The notes: a model not told the origin generated them from the letters alone. Positions 1-7,040 are shown, counted from the stretch's first letter. The stretch: 9,643 nucleotides of DNA from Vitreoscilla sp. (GCA_014378125.1 JACMOG010000601.1:1-9643), one strand, 5' to 3'. A program made the numbers and translations.

Positions 1-272
1 ACGGCGACGCCGCGCTCGACCCGGCCTACCGTGCTCGGTTGATGCCCAACTCGACGCTCACCGGCGAGGCCAACCTGCTGGTCATGCCCAACATCGACGC
101 GGCCAACATCTCGTACAACCTGCTCAAGACCGCGGCCGGGGGCGGCATCGCCATCGGCCCGGTGCTGCTGGGCGCCGCGCGCCCGGTGCACGTGCTCACG
201 CCGTCCACCACGGTGCGACGCATCATCAACATGACGGCGCTCACGGTGGCCGACGCGAACGCGGCACGCTGA
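1..272 (+). CDS. maeB: NADP-dependent malic enzyme (MaeB type), C-terminal end only
   Basis: This is the 3' end of a gene that starts left of the window; 89 codons are visible, ending in TGA at 270-272. The residues match the end of the phosphotransacetylase-like domain carried at the C-terminus of MaeB-type malic enzymes. Visible landmarks are LTGEANLLVMPNIDAANISY, then GPVLLGAARPVHVLTP, then TVRRIINM near the end. MaeB enzymes oxidatively decarboxylate malate to pyruvate and make NADPH in the cytoplasm; the PTA-like domain is thought to be regulatory rather than catalytic. The VRRIINM ending favours MaeB over a stand-alone phosphate acetyltransferase, but the malic enzyme domain itself is outside the window. 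No T-rich terminator hairpin is seen right after the stop. Confidence 0.85.
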   Translation, partial: GDAALDPAYRARLMPNSTLTGEANLLVMPNIDAANISYNLLKTAAGGGIAIGPVLLGAARPVHVLTPSTTVRRIINMTALTVADANAAR

Positions 273-522
273 AGGGCGCTTCCGCGGCGGGCTTGTAGGA
301 CAGCGCGGCGGCGGCTTCGGCAGCCGTTATGCTGGCATCGGGAAACGACATGGAACCCTGTCGGGCCGCTGCATTCCCACCGGATCTTGATGCCTTCCTG
401 TTGAGTGATTACGCCTCCAGGAGCCGCTTCCGGGCCCTCAAAGTCAGCGGCGAGTCAGCCGGCGCAAGGTCGTTCACGGGCCTTGGCGCGCGGTCAATTC
501 TCAGGCGGACGGGCGTTTATCC

Positions 523-538
523 GTGAGCGATCGCTCAC
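523..538. promoter_or_regulatory. 16-bp perfect palindrome, possible operator
   Basis: GTGAGCGATCGCTCAC is a perfect palindrome without spacer, lying about 40 bases upstream of the predicted ribonuclease promoter. It includes the octamer GCGATCGC. Its length and perfect dyad symmetry fit a binding site for a dimeric repressor such as a TetR-type protein, but no regulator gene is visible in the window. The assignment is inference from symmetry and position only. Confidence 0.35.
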
Positions 539-578
539 ACTCAAAGCCTGTACCAGGGTCTCTCCCTCAGCCCGAGAC

Positions 579-607
579 TTGAGATTTCAAGGGCGTTCCG
601 GTACCAT
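579..607 (+). promoter_or_regulatory. sigma70-like promoter for the RNase-barstar unit
   Basis: A TTGAGA box (579-584; 5 of 6 consensus bases) is followed after exactly 17 nt by TACCAT (602-607; 4 of 6). Transcription would begin near 613-615 and run into the ribonuclease gene, giving a leader of about 120 nt if translation starts at GTG 736. It is the best promoter match in the region upstream of the pair. Confidence 0.5.
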
Positions 608-735
608 TCGGGATTGGAATTTCAGGGTTGCTTCGGAATTCGATGCCGTTGTCGCGAGCATCGCGCCGAAGCCAGGAACCGGACACTCAGCCGGTACGAA
701 CAGGTCTAGCCGTGGTGATCAACGAGAAGGACGTC

Positions 736-1200
736 GTGAAGAACGTCGACGAAGCCACCGTCCGGAACGGACGCGCGGGAACCACGGCAACGCCGTCCCC
801 CCGACGCGTATCGCGGGCCAGCGCGTTGTTCGCGCTGGCTCTGGCCGCCACGCTGGCATTCGGTTCCCTGGCGCCCGCCCGTTCCGAAGCGAAGCAGTCG
901 TCCGGCCTGGACGCCGACGTCACGCTGGCCAGCCTGCCTCCGGAAGCCCGGCGAACCGATCAATTGATTCATTCCGGCGGCCCGTTCCCGTATTCGCAGG
1001 ACGGCGTGGTGTTCGGCAACCGCGAAAAGCGGCTCGAGCGGCACCCGCGGGGCTACTACCACGAGTACACCGTGGTCACGCCCGGTGCGCGCACCCGGGG
1101 AGCTCGCCGGATCATCTGCGGCGGCAACCCGCCGACGGAACCAGAGGCCTGTTTTTATACCGAAGATCACTACGGCAGTTTTCATCTGATCGTGAAGTGA
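736..1200 (+). CDS. Secreted guanyl-specific ribonuclease, RNase Sa / N1-T1 family
   Basis: The mature part closely resembles Streptomyces RNase Sa: SLPPEA, then GPFPYSQDGVVFGNRE, then GYYHEYTVVTPGARTRGARR, then DHYGSF. Counting from GTG 736 (154 residues), the catalytic residues are present: Glu110 (YYHE), Arg121 and Arg125 (ARTRGARR), and His145 (DHY). These enzymes cut single-stranded RNA after guanosine through a 2',3'-cyclic phosphate. Residues about 22-52 look like an export signal: an arginine-rich stretch, a hydrophobic core (ALFALALAATLAFG) and a likely cut after ARSEA. The start is uncertain. GTG 736 has the best ribosome site (GAGAAGGA, 724-731); GTG 712/715 and ATG 643 are alternatives, but codons 643-711 look non-coding. 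Two cysteines (128, 139) could form a disulfide different from that of RNase Sa. A barstar inhibitor gene follows 46 nt downstream, supporting an active toxic nuclease. Confidence 0.88.
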   Translation: MKNVDEATVRNGRAGTTATPSPRRVSRASALFALALAATLAFGSLAPARSEAKQSSGLDADVTLASLPPEARRTDQLIHSGGPFPYSQDGVVFGNREKRLERHPRGYYHEYTVVTPGARTRGARRIICGGNPPTEPEACFYTEDHYGSFHLIVK

Positions 1201-1218
1201 TCGTCGGAAGACGATTTT
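1200..1218 (+). terminator. Attenuator-like hairpin between RNase and barstar
   Basis: ATCGTC (1200-1205) pairs with GACGAT (1210-1215) around a GGAA loop of the stable GNRA type, followed by TTTT (1215-1218). The stem begins on the last base of the ribonuclease stop codon. Six base pairs make a weak terminator at best, so partial termination, or protection of the ribonuclease mRNA 3' end, is more likely than a full stop. Confidence 0.45.
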
Positions 1219-1246
1219 GCAAGTGATTTCTGAGAGGAACGTGACC

Positions 1247-1642
1247 ATGCTGTTGCAGACCGTCCGTCCCAACATCGTTCAATCGATACGGGCGTATCGG
1301 GTCGACGAATTGCTCGAGGCAGCGCAAGGTGCCGGACAGCATTTTCTCTACGCGAACCTGACCAACGCGCAGTCCAAGCAGGACGTGCTCGAGGCCATTG
1401 CCGAGGCGTTCCTGTTTCCGGCGCACTTCGGCAAGAACCTCGACGCGCTGTACGACTGCATGACCGACCTGGTTCACAAGTCGGGCTCGCAGCCCGGCTT
1501 CGTCGTCGTGCTGGAGCAATTGCCCGACAACCCCCGATTCGATCGCGAATCGCGCGAGCAGCTGCTCGACGTGTTCCGCGACGCCGCAGACTTCTGGGGG
1601 GAACGCAAAATTGCCTTCAGGTGCTTCTATTCTTTTCAGTAG
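1247..1642 (+). CDS. Barstar-family ribonuclease inhibitor
   Basis: This 131-residue protein carries the barstar signature FPAHFGKNLDALYDCMTDL (residues about 67-85). In Bacillus barstar the matching helix-loop plugs the barnase active site through acidic residues; the aspartates of the NLDALYD segment are kept here. The protein is longer than the classic 90-residue barstar, with an N-terminal extension beginning MLLQTVRPNIVQSIRAYRV; extended forms of this kind are usual in betaproteobacteria. There is no signal peptide, so it stays in the cytoplasm, as expected for an inhibitor that protects the producer from its own nuclease before export. ATG 1247 is preferred because GAGAGGAA (1232-1239) lies at good spacing, while GTG 1241 is too close to that site and TTG 1217 falls in the hairpin tail. 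It probably shares a transcript with the ribonuclease. Confidence 0.9.
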   Translation: MLLQTVRPNIVQSIRAYRVDELLEAAQGAGQHFLYANLTNAQSKQDVLEAIAEAFLFPAHFGKNLDALYDCMTDLVHKSGSQPGFVVVLEQLPDNPRFDRESREQLLDVFRDAADFWGERKIAFRCFYSFQ

Positions 1643-1676
1643 CCCGCTCTCAAGAAAATGGGTCATGGGAGCGGGC
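1642..1676 (+). other. Stem-loop at the barstar stop codon
   Basis: GCCCGCTC (1642-1649) is the perfect reverse complement of GAGCGGGC (1669-1676). The stem can extend inward by a U-G and a C-G pair, leaving a loop of about 15 nt. There is no T-run after it, so it is not a standard intrinsic terminator; it may stabilise the mRNA end. Confidence 0.35.
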
Positions 1677-1802
1677 GGCGGAAGCGGCCCCAGTCATCGA
1701 AAAGCCGGCCCCGAAGGCCAGCAGCAAAGCCAACGCGAATGCGACGTTCGGCACGAACATGCCGCTCATGAGCAGCGCGTTCGACACCGCGATGTGGCTC
1801 AA
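1650..1802 (-). CDS. Possible small exported or membrane peptide (50 aa), doubtful
   Basis: The minus strand holds a 50-codon frame starting at TTG 1802 (inner ATGs at 1769 and 1760). Its product has a short polar start, a hydrophobic stretch (AFALALLLAFGAGF, residues about 21-34) and an ASA-A site resembling signal peptidase cleavage, leaving only a few residues afterwards. A GGAG sequence lies 11 nt upstream of the TTG. No family is recognised and no good promoter is seen. The opposite strand also has an open frame (1621-1812), so this may be chance in GC-rich DNA. The region is the 3' flank of the barstar gene. Confidence 0.2.
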   Translation of the reverse strand: MSHIAVSNALLMSGMFVPNVAFALALLLAFGAGFSMTGAASAARSHDPFS

Positions 1803-1838
1803 CGCGGCCTGATCTCCAGGCTGCGTTCCACGCGTGAC

Positions 1839-1866
1839 AAGGGCTCCCTCGGGAGCCCTTTTCTTT
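1839..1866 (+). terminator. Strong rightward intrinsic terminator
   Basis: AAGGGCTCC (1839-1847) pairs perfectly with GGAGCCCTT (1852-1860) around a CTCG tetraloop. A T-rich run reading TTTTCTTT (1859-1866) follows on the plus strand. On the minus strand the hairpin is followed only by TTGT, so it acts rightward. It lies about 200 nt after the barstar stop and most likely ends the RNase-barstar transcript. Confidence 0.85.
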
Positions 1867-1879
1867 GGTTCATCGCCGG

Positions 1880-1938
1880 GTTGCGGGGTTGCGGGGTGTC
1901 GGTTTGCGGGTGTCGTTTTGCGGGTGTCGTTTTGCAGG
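1880..1938. repeat. Short tandem repeat, about 13-14 bp unit
   Basis: Imperfect copies of GTTTGCGGGTGTC are arrayed head to tail: 1888-1900 (diverged), 1902-1914 (exact), 1915-1928 (one extra T) and a partial copy from 1929. A shorter GGGTTGCG duplication precedes them. No direct function is evident; it lies just after the terminator and before the 3' end of rsmA. Confidence 0.7.
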
Positions 1939-1960
1939 GCGCGCCCGGTGAGTCGTGACT

Positions 1961-2009
1961 GACCCCGAGGCGCCCCATGACCCCGCGGCGCCCGATGACC
2001 CAGCGACGC
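1961..2009. repeat. 18-bp tandem repeat next to rsmA
   Basis: GACCCCGAGGCGCCCCAT (1961-1978) is followed directly by GACCCCGCGGCGCCCGAT (1979-1996), differing at two positions, and then by a partial third copy beginning GACCCAGCGACGC. A small hairpin, GCGGGC (2018-2023) with GCCCGC (2027-2032), follows before the rsmA stop; it has no T-tract, so no clear leftward terminator for the rsmA operon is visible here. Confidence 0.6.
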
Positions 2010-2038
2010 GCGGAATCGCGGGCGCTGCCCGCCGGCGC

Positions 2039-2845
2039 TCAGTCGTCGTCGCCGGCGTCGGCGCCTGGCAACGCACCCTCGGACAACGCCGGCATGGCCA
2101 GCGCCAGCGCGATGTACTCGTCGACCGGCACCTGCTCGGCGCGGCGGGTGCCGTCGAACTCGGCGGTGTAGCCTTGCTCGACCAGCCACTTGCCCAGCGT
2201 GGCACGCAGCATCTTGCGCCGCTGCGAGAACGCGATGCCGACGATCCGGCCCAGCACGGCCGGGTTCACGGCGGCGGGGTTGGCGCGCGGGCGCATGCGC
2301 ACGATGGCGGAATTGACCCGCGGCGGCGGGTCGAATGCCTCGGGCGGCACGTCGAACAGATGCTCGATCTCGTAGCGCCACTGCAGCATCACCGTGAGCC
2401 GCCCGAAGGCCTTGCTGCCGGGCTTGGCGGCCATGCGGTCCACCACCTCTTTCTGCAGCATGAACACCTGGTCCACCACGTGCGGCGCGGCGGAGATCAG
2501 GTGGAACAGGATGGGCGACGAGATGTTGTAGGGCAGGTTGCCGACCACGCGGATGGGGCCGCCCAGGCGCTCGGCCAGCGCGGCGAAGTCCACCCGCAGC
2601 ACGTCGGACTCCACCACGTCGAGCCCGCCGCGGCGGAGCAGCCGCTCCGCCAGGTCCCGGTCGAGCTCGATCACCGTCAGCGCGTCGCAGTGCGCGCGCA
2701 GCGGGATCGTCATGGCGCCCAGTCCGGGGCCGATCTCGACCAGGCGCTCGCCTGGTAGCGGCGCGATGGCGCGGATGATGCGGTCGTTGACCTCGACCGC
2801 GGTCAGGAAGTGCTGGCCGAAGCGCTTGCGGGCGATGTGCGCCAT
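2039..2845 (-). CDS. rsmA: 16S rRNA (adenine(1518)-N6/adenine(1519)-N6)-dimethyltransferase
   Basis: RsmA (KsgA) uses S-adenosylmethionine to dimethylate two adjacent adenines in the 3' hairpin of 16S rRNA, a late checkpoint in 30S subunit assembly in the cytoplasm. The 268-residue length is normal. The N-terminus [10 protein letters not shown] is typical. The SAM-binding motif [10 protein letters not shown] (37-46), the acidic VIELD (58-62), ESDVLRVDF (79-87) and the catalytic NLPYNIS motif (103-109) are all present, as are FDPPP (171-175) and FSQRRKMLR (206-214). The C-terminus ends in an acidic tail (DAGDDD). The ATG at 2845 gives the expected N-terminus. The gene starts 13 nt after the surA stop without a clear ribosome site, suggesting co-transcription and possible translational coupling. 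Loss-of-function in this family is known to give kasugamycin resistance. Confidence 0.96.
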   Translation of the reverse strand: MAHIARKRFGQHFLTAVEVNDRIIRAIAPLPGERLVEIGPGLGAMTIPLRAHCDALTVIELDRDLAERLLRRGGLDVVESDVLRVDFAALAERLGGPIRVVGNLPYNISSPILFHLISAAPHVVDQVFMLQKEVVDRMAAKPGSKAFGRLTVMLQWRYEIEHLFDVPPEAFDPPPRVNSAIVRMRPRANPAAVNPAVLGRIVGIAFSQRRKMLRATLGKWLVEQGYTAEFDGTRRAEQVPVDEYIALALAMPALSEGALPGADAGDDD

Positions 2846-2858
2846 CAGGTTCTGCCGA

Positions 2859-4301
2859 TCAGAGCGGCGGCTCGCGGTACTCGATGAACGCCTTGGCGCG
2901 CAAGTCGGCCACCCACTCGGCGTAGGCCGGGTCGAACTTCTGCTCGCGCAACGCGTTGTTGGCCTGCTCGCGGAGCTGCTTCGGATCGATGGCCGTGTCG
3001 CGGCGGTCGAGCACCTGGATCAGGTGGACACCGAAGCGCGAGCGCACGGGACCCGACAGGCCGGCCAGCGGCAACTTGTCCATGGCCTCCTCGAACTCGG
3101 GCACGAACGAGCCGGGCGAGGCCCAGCCGAGGTCGCCGCCGGCTTGCGCGCTGCCGTCTTCCGAGAACTGGCGTGCCAGCTCCTCGAACGTCTTGGCGCC
3201 GCTGGCGATCTGCTGGCGCATCTCGACGATGCGGCGCTCGGCCGCGTCGATGCTCAGCGAGGGCGACGGGCGCAGCACGATGTGGCGCACCCGCGTCTGC
3301 GTGATGGTGAGGCCCGACTCCTCGCCGCGCGACACCACCTTCAGGATGTGGAAGCCGGCGCCGCTGCGCACGATGCCTGTCGTGCCGCCCACCTTGACGT
3401 TGGCCACGGCGCTGGCGAACAGGTCGGGGTACTTGTCGACCGCGCGCGAACCCATCTCGCCGCCCTTGGCCTTGTTGGTATCCTCGGACATGTCACGTAC
3501 GACCTGCTCGAACGGCTCGCCGTTGTTCACGCGGGCCAGCGCCTGCTCGGCGCGCGCCTTGCGTTCGGCCTCGATGGCCGGCGTGGCCTTTTCGGGCACC
3601 GTGATCAGGATCTGCGCGATGTTGAGTTGCGCCGCGGCGGTGCGGCCACCCCGCATCTTGGAGATGTAGTCGGCGACCTCGGCGTCGGTCACGCGGATGT
3701 GGTTGACCACCTCGCGCTCGCGGATGCGCTCGATGGTGATCTGGTCGCGGATGCCGTTGCGGAACGTGGCGTAGTCCAGGCCCTGCTGGCGGAGGCGGTC
3801 GCGCAGCTGGTCGGGCGTCATCTTGTTGGACTGCGCGATGTTGGCGATGGCGCGGTCGACTTCCGCGTCGTCCACCTTCACGCCGTTGTCGCGGGCGTAG
3901 GTGACGAGCACGCGCTCTTCCACCAGCGCGTCGAGCGCCTGCTTGTGCAGTTCGCCCGGGGTGGGCTGCGCGCCGCCCTTCTCGATGCTCTCCTGCTGCA
4001 GCTTCAACTGGCGGGCCGAGACCTCGTTGTTGGTGACGGACTCGGTGTTGACCACGGCGACGATGTAGTCGGCCGACCGGGCGGTGGCCTTGATGCGGGG
4101 CAGCGTGCCGAACTGGCGCACGCCGGAGGCCGCCACGGGCGAGAGGACCGTCGGCTTGTCGACCTGGGGGATGGGCGCGCCGGTGGCGGGCATGCGGGCC
4201 GCGGCGGGCGCCGACGATTGGGCGATGCCGAGGGTGGCCGTGCCGAGCAGGAACGTGGCGGCGACCAGGGTCAGGAAATTGAGCTTCAAGCGATCTCTCA
4301 T
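2859..4301 (-). CDS. surA: Periplasmic chaperone and peptidyl-prolyl isomerase SurA
   Basis: SurA escorts unfolded outer-membrane proteins, LptD among them, across the periplasm to the BAM machine. The 480-residue product starts with a Sec signal peptide (about 1-28; RDRLKLN followed by a hydrophobic core, cut near GIAQ). A proline/alanine-rich linker leads to the N-terminal chaperone domain (about 77-215; [16 protein letters not shown] at its start, then [13 protein letters not shown]). Two parvulin domains follow: about 225-325 ([10 protein letters not shown] to [10 protein letters not shown]) and about 335-435 ([41 protein letters not shown]). The C-terminal helix [20 protein letters not shown] belongs to the chaperone core. 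It is longer than E. coli SurA (428) mainly at the N-terminus. The start ATG overlaps the lptD stop (ATGA), a sign of translational coupling. A much longer upstream open frame inside lptD is a shadow. Confidence 0.95.
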   Translation of the reverse strand: MRDRLKLNFLTLVAATFLLGTATLGIAQSSAPAAARMPATGAPIPQVDKPTVLSPVAASGVRQFGTLPRIKATARSADYIVAVVNTESVTNNEVSARQLKLQQESIEKGGAQPTPGELHKQALDALVEERVLVTYARDNGVKVDDAEVDRAIANIAQSNKMTPDQLRDRLRQQGLDYATFRNGIRDQITIERIREREVVNHIRVTDAEVADYISKMRGGRTAAAQLNIAQILITVPEKATPAIEAERKARAEQALARVNNGEPFEQVVRDMSEDTNKAKGGEMGSRAVDKYPDLFASAVANVKVGGTTGIVRSGAGFHILKVVSRGEESGLTITQTRVRHIVLRPSPSLSIDAAERRIVEMRQQIASGAKTFEELARQFSEDGSAQAGGDLGWASPGSFVPEFEEAMDKLPLAGLSGPVRSRFGVHLIQVLDRRDTAIDPKQLREQANNALREQKFDPAYAEWVADLRAKAFIEYREPPL

Positions 4302-6775
4302 GGTGTATTCGGGGTCACGGCCGTTGCGCCGGGATCGTTGCGCAAGGGTTGGTAGCCGGGCACATTGTCCTTCAGTACCTTGAGGGACCCTGTTCCGAGC
4401 GTCGACAGGCCGTTGAGTTCCAGTTGCAGCACCAGATGGGTGGTACTTTGCTGGCGACCCGTGGACGTGCGCTCGACCATCATCCGGCCGATCCAGCATC
4501 CGGCGTCGTACTCGAAGCCGCCGATCGCGTAGGTGGCGCGGTTGTCGTTGACGCTGTAGTCGGCGCGACCCACGAGGTAGAGCGTGCCGCCGCATCCGCT
4601 GGGCTGCGGGTCGCGGTGGTACACGGGCCACTGGCCGCCCACCTCGTACTGCTTGCTGGAGTCGCGCGCGTAGCGGTAGGTGAGGCTCAGCGTCTTGAAG
4701 GGCCCCGGGTGATAGCGAGCGCTTACAACAGCACGCTGTGTCCAGCCCGTGTTCGCGGACGGATCCTCTTCCACGATGCCGTCGAAGCTCCAGTGCTCCA
4801 TCGCCGACGACGATCCGTACAGCAACAGGTGCGACAGGTGCTGCGACTCGGGCTTGCAGTCGCTGCTCGCAGCGCGCTGCGCCGTCGACAGGCCCGAGCA
4901 GTCGGCGACGGCGTAGTTGTCGAGCGTGAGCTGCTGCACGTGGAACAGCACCTTCTGGGCCACGCCCACCCGCAACAGCTCGCGGCCGTTGGTCGCGTCG
5001 TTGAAACGGGTACTGACGCCAGCCGTGAGCTGGTTCTCGTCGGAGACGCGATCGTTGCCGGTGAACTGGTTGTCGCTGTAGATGGAGACTTCGTTGAAGT
5101 CCTTGGGCGCGGTGTCGTAGACCGGCAGCTTCCACTGGTCGTGGAACGGGGTGAGCACGTACAGGAAGCGCGGCTCCAGCGTCTGCACCAGGTCGCGGCC
5201 GAACAGCGCGGCCTGGCGCTCGAAGCTGAAGGCGCTGTCGGTGCTGAAGGTGGGCGTCACCCGCGTGAGGTCGACCCGGCTGCCGGACGCGTCCATGTCA
5301 CTGCGATAGGTGGCGCCGTGCAGCGTCAGGCGCGGCTCGATGCGGCCCCAGTCGGAGGAGAAATTGCGCGAGAGCGTGCCGATCACGTGCGCGCGGGTGC
5401 CGCCGACGCGCTGGTCGAGCGCCACGGGATCCGTGGGGTTGGCCGCCCGCAGCATGTCGATGTAGCCGTTCTCCTGCGAGTGGTTCGACAGGTCGAAGCG
5501 GTTGGCCTCGGCCTCGAAGTCGAAGCGCACCTGGTCCTTCAGCGTGACGTTGCCGCGCAGGCCCAGTTGCGGGCTGCGCTGGTAGGGCACGCTGATGAGC
5601 GCCGCCTGGTCGGGCTCGCCCGTATCCTGCAGCGTCTGGAAGCGCTGCACCCGGGCGTAGGTGTCGATCTCGCCGGCGTCGCCGAACGGAAGGAAGCGGC
5701 GCGTGCCCGACAGGTCGGTGGGCAGCATGCGCTGGGTCAGCGACGGCAGCTGGCTGGGGAAGTCCTTCCAGTACGTGGCGTCGGACACGCGCTGGACGCG
5801 GGCGCTGTAGGTGAGCCAGTCGCTGCGCGTGCCTTCGTGCGCCCATTCGAACGCGCCGCGCGTCTTGTTGTGGTCGTCCAGGTCGCTCGGCAGCAGCCAG
5901 CCGGTAGCCTGGCCGAGGTCGCTGGGCTGCAGGTAGCGCACCTCGCCGGTGAGCGCGACGCCGCGCCGGGTGCTGTAGCCGGGCGAGATCGTGGCGTCCA
6001 CGTCGGGCGCGATGTTCCAGTAATAGGGCACCGACACGGCCACGCCACTGCGGTTGCTGAGGTCGCCGGTGGGCGGCAGCCAGCCCGACTTGCGCTCGGC
6101 GGTCACCGGGAACGTGAGCGAGGGCGCCGCGAGGATGGGCACGCCCAGGAAGCGCAGCACGGCGTGCGTGGCGCGGCCCTCGTTGGTCGCCGTGTCGATG
6201 TCGATCTGGTCGCCGGTGATGATCCAGTCGGGTTCGTCGGGGCCGTCGCGCGAGCAGCTCGTGTAGTTGGCCTGGTAGAACGTCGAGTGCTCGCGGTCGA
6301 TCAGCTCGATGCGCTGCGCATGGCCGCCGGCCTTGCGGGCGCCCAGCTCGTATTCGGTGCCGATCAGCGTGCCGGCCGATCGCGTGAGCTCGAGGTCGAC
6401 GCGGTCGGCGCTGAACCAGTCGAGGCCGCGGTCGATGCGCACGTTGCCCTGGGCGTGGGCGGTGTCGCTGAGGCGGTCATAGGTGAGCAGGTCGGCATGC
6501 AGATCCATGTCGAGGCGCGTGACCTCGACCTTGCCGCTGGCCTGCGTGACGCCGCCGATCTGGCTCACCACGTCGTCGGCGGTGAGCGTGACCACGGCCG
6601 GCGGGACGTCCGAGCCGGGCTGCTCCTTTGGCGGCTCGGGCAGCGGGCGGGCGCGCACGGGCGGCAGCGACTGCGCCTGCACCAGGCTTGCGAAAACGCA
6701 TAGCACCGCCGCGGCGGCCAGAGGCGCCAGAGCGGACGGGGGACGGGGACGGCGACGCGACAGGGGACGCAACAC
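4298..6775 (-). CDS. lptD: LPS-assembly outer membrane protein LptD
   Basis: LptD forms, with LptE, the outer-membrane translocon that inserts lipopolysaccharide into the outer leaflet. From GTG 6775 the product has 825 residues: a signal peptide (about 1-34: arginine-rich start, core ALAPLAAAAVLCVFASL, cut at VQA-QS), then the OstA-like jellyroll that receives LPS from LptA (about 65-210; DDVVSQIGG, TYDRLSDTAHAQGNV, WIITGDQIDID), then a 26-strand-type barrel from about 230 (RKSGWLPPTGDLSNRSG). Cysteines fit the disulfide pattern of the family: one in the N-domain (YTSCSRD, about 174) and one near the C-terminus (EYDAGCWIGR, about 760), plus a pair in a barrel loop. The start is uncertain: TTG 6847 would add 24 residues, but those codons look non-coding, and neither start has a good ribosome site. 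First gene of lptD-surA-rsmA. Confidence 0.95.
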   Translation of the reverse strand: MLRPLSRRRPRPPSALAPLAAAAVLCVFASLVQAQSLPPVRARPLPEPPKEQPGSDVPPAVVTLTADDVVSQIGGVTQASGKVEVTRLDMDLHADLLTYDRLSDTAHAQGNVRIDRGLDWFSADRVDLELTRSAGTLIGTEYELGARKAGGHAQRIELIDREHSTFYQANYTSCSRDGPDEPDWIITGDQIDIDTATNEGRATHAVLRFLGVPILAAPSLTFPVTAERKSGWLPPTGDLSNRSGVAVSVPYYWNIAPDVDATISPGYSTRRGVALTGEVRYLQPSDLGQATGWLLPSDLDDHNKTRGAFEWAHEGTRSDWLTYSARVQRVSDATYWKDFPSQLPSLTQRMLPTDLSGTRRFLPFGDAGEIDTYARVQRFQTLQDTGEPDQAALISVPYQRSPQLGLRGNVTLKDQVRFDFEAEANRFDLSNHSQENGYIDMLRAANPTDPVALDQRVGGTRAHVIGTLSRNFSSDWGRIEPRLTLHGATYRSDMDASGSRVDLTRVTPTFSTDSAFSFERQAALFGRDLVQTLEPRFLYVLTPFHDQWKLPVYDTAPKDFNEVSIYSDNQFTGNDRVSDENQLTAGVSTRFNDATNGRELLRVGVAQKVLFHVQQLTLDNYAVADCSGLSTAQRAASSDCKPESQHLSHLLLYGSSSAMEHWSFDGIVEEDPSANTGWTQRAVVSARYHPGPFKTLSLTYRYARDSSKQYEVGGQWPVYHRDPQPSGCGGTLYLVGRADYSVNDNRATYAIGGFEYDAGCWIGRMMVERTSTGRQQSTTHLVLQLELNGLSTLGTGSLKVLKDNVPGYQPLRNDPGATAVTPNTP

Positions 6776-6899
6776 GCGGACTGAAGAGGGCTGGGTGGCG
6801 GAGCGCCTGGCGCCGCTTGCGGGGCGGGTCCCGCGCGCGGCGGACAACGAATCGACGCGCCGACGCCGCCCGGCGGGACCCGTGCCGCTAGCGACGCAG

Positions 6900-6930
6900 G
6901 GGGATTATTAGAATGGCGATTATCCACGAC
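6900..6930. promoter_or_regulatory. AT-rich divergent promoter patch between lptD and amgK
   Basis: This is the only AT-rich stretch in the divergent spacer. On the minus strand TCTAAT (complement of 6907-6912) matches the -10 consensus at 5 of 6 bases and would serve lptD. On the plus strand TAGAAT (6909-6914; 5 of 6) could serve amgK. No good -35 box sits at ideal spacing for either, so the assignment rests on the -10 elements, the composition and the divergent layout. Leaders of over 100 nt would result on both sides. Confidence 0.4.
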
Positions 6931-7040
6931 AGTGCTGCCAGCTTGTGTCGGCGGCTCGCGCCGCGTTGCCCTGGCGTCACGAGCGTCCGGCGCCGGCCCC
7001 GCTGCCGGCCCCCACATCCGCGCCAAAACCATCCCTCCCG

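Larger units (their letters stand above)
273..735. other. Intergenic region, no convincing gene
   Basis: About 460 bases between the malic enzyme stop and the ribonuclease start. Base composition is less GC-biased than the flanking genes. A 58-codon open frame (ATG 350, TGA 524-526) exists, but it has mixed codon use (AGG, CTT, TCA, TTG) and no recognisable protein family, so I do not call it a gene. A TATGCT hexamer at 328-333 could be a -10 box, but no good -35 lies at the right distance. The stretch 643-735 is open in the ribonuclease frame, but its first part uses codons rare in this genome (CTA, GTA, ACA, CGA), which argues against an early start. The palindrome and promoter inside the region are listed separately. 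Confidence 0.6.

Noticed and set aside
329..526. 58-65 codon plus-strand frame after maeB
   Set aside because: Mixed codon use unlike the neighbouring genes, no good ribosome site, no family resemblance, and its stop lies inside the palindrome. Not enough to call a gene.
1621..1812. 63-codon plus-strand frame overlapping the barstar end and finishing 27 nt before the terminator
   Set aside because: The position is attractive, but the GTG start lies inside barstar without a ribosome site and the product has no recognisable features; the terminator is adequately explained by the RNase-barstar transcript.
1880..2009. Repeats considered as a CRISPR array
   Set aside because: Units are only 13-18 bp and directly adjacent with no unique spacers, and there are no cas genes.
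2859..5135. 758-codon version of surA reaching back into lptD
   Set aside because: The first 278 residues are out-of-frame lptD sequence; the ATG at 4301 is followed by a proper signal peptide and overlaps the lptD stop as ATGA.
2538..6703. Very long plus-strand open frames opposite rsmA, surA and lptD (600-780 codons)
   Set aside because: They are antisense to genes with clear family motifs, have low-complexity arginine/alanine/valine-rich products, and arise from the high GC content that removes stop codons.
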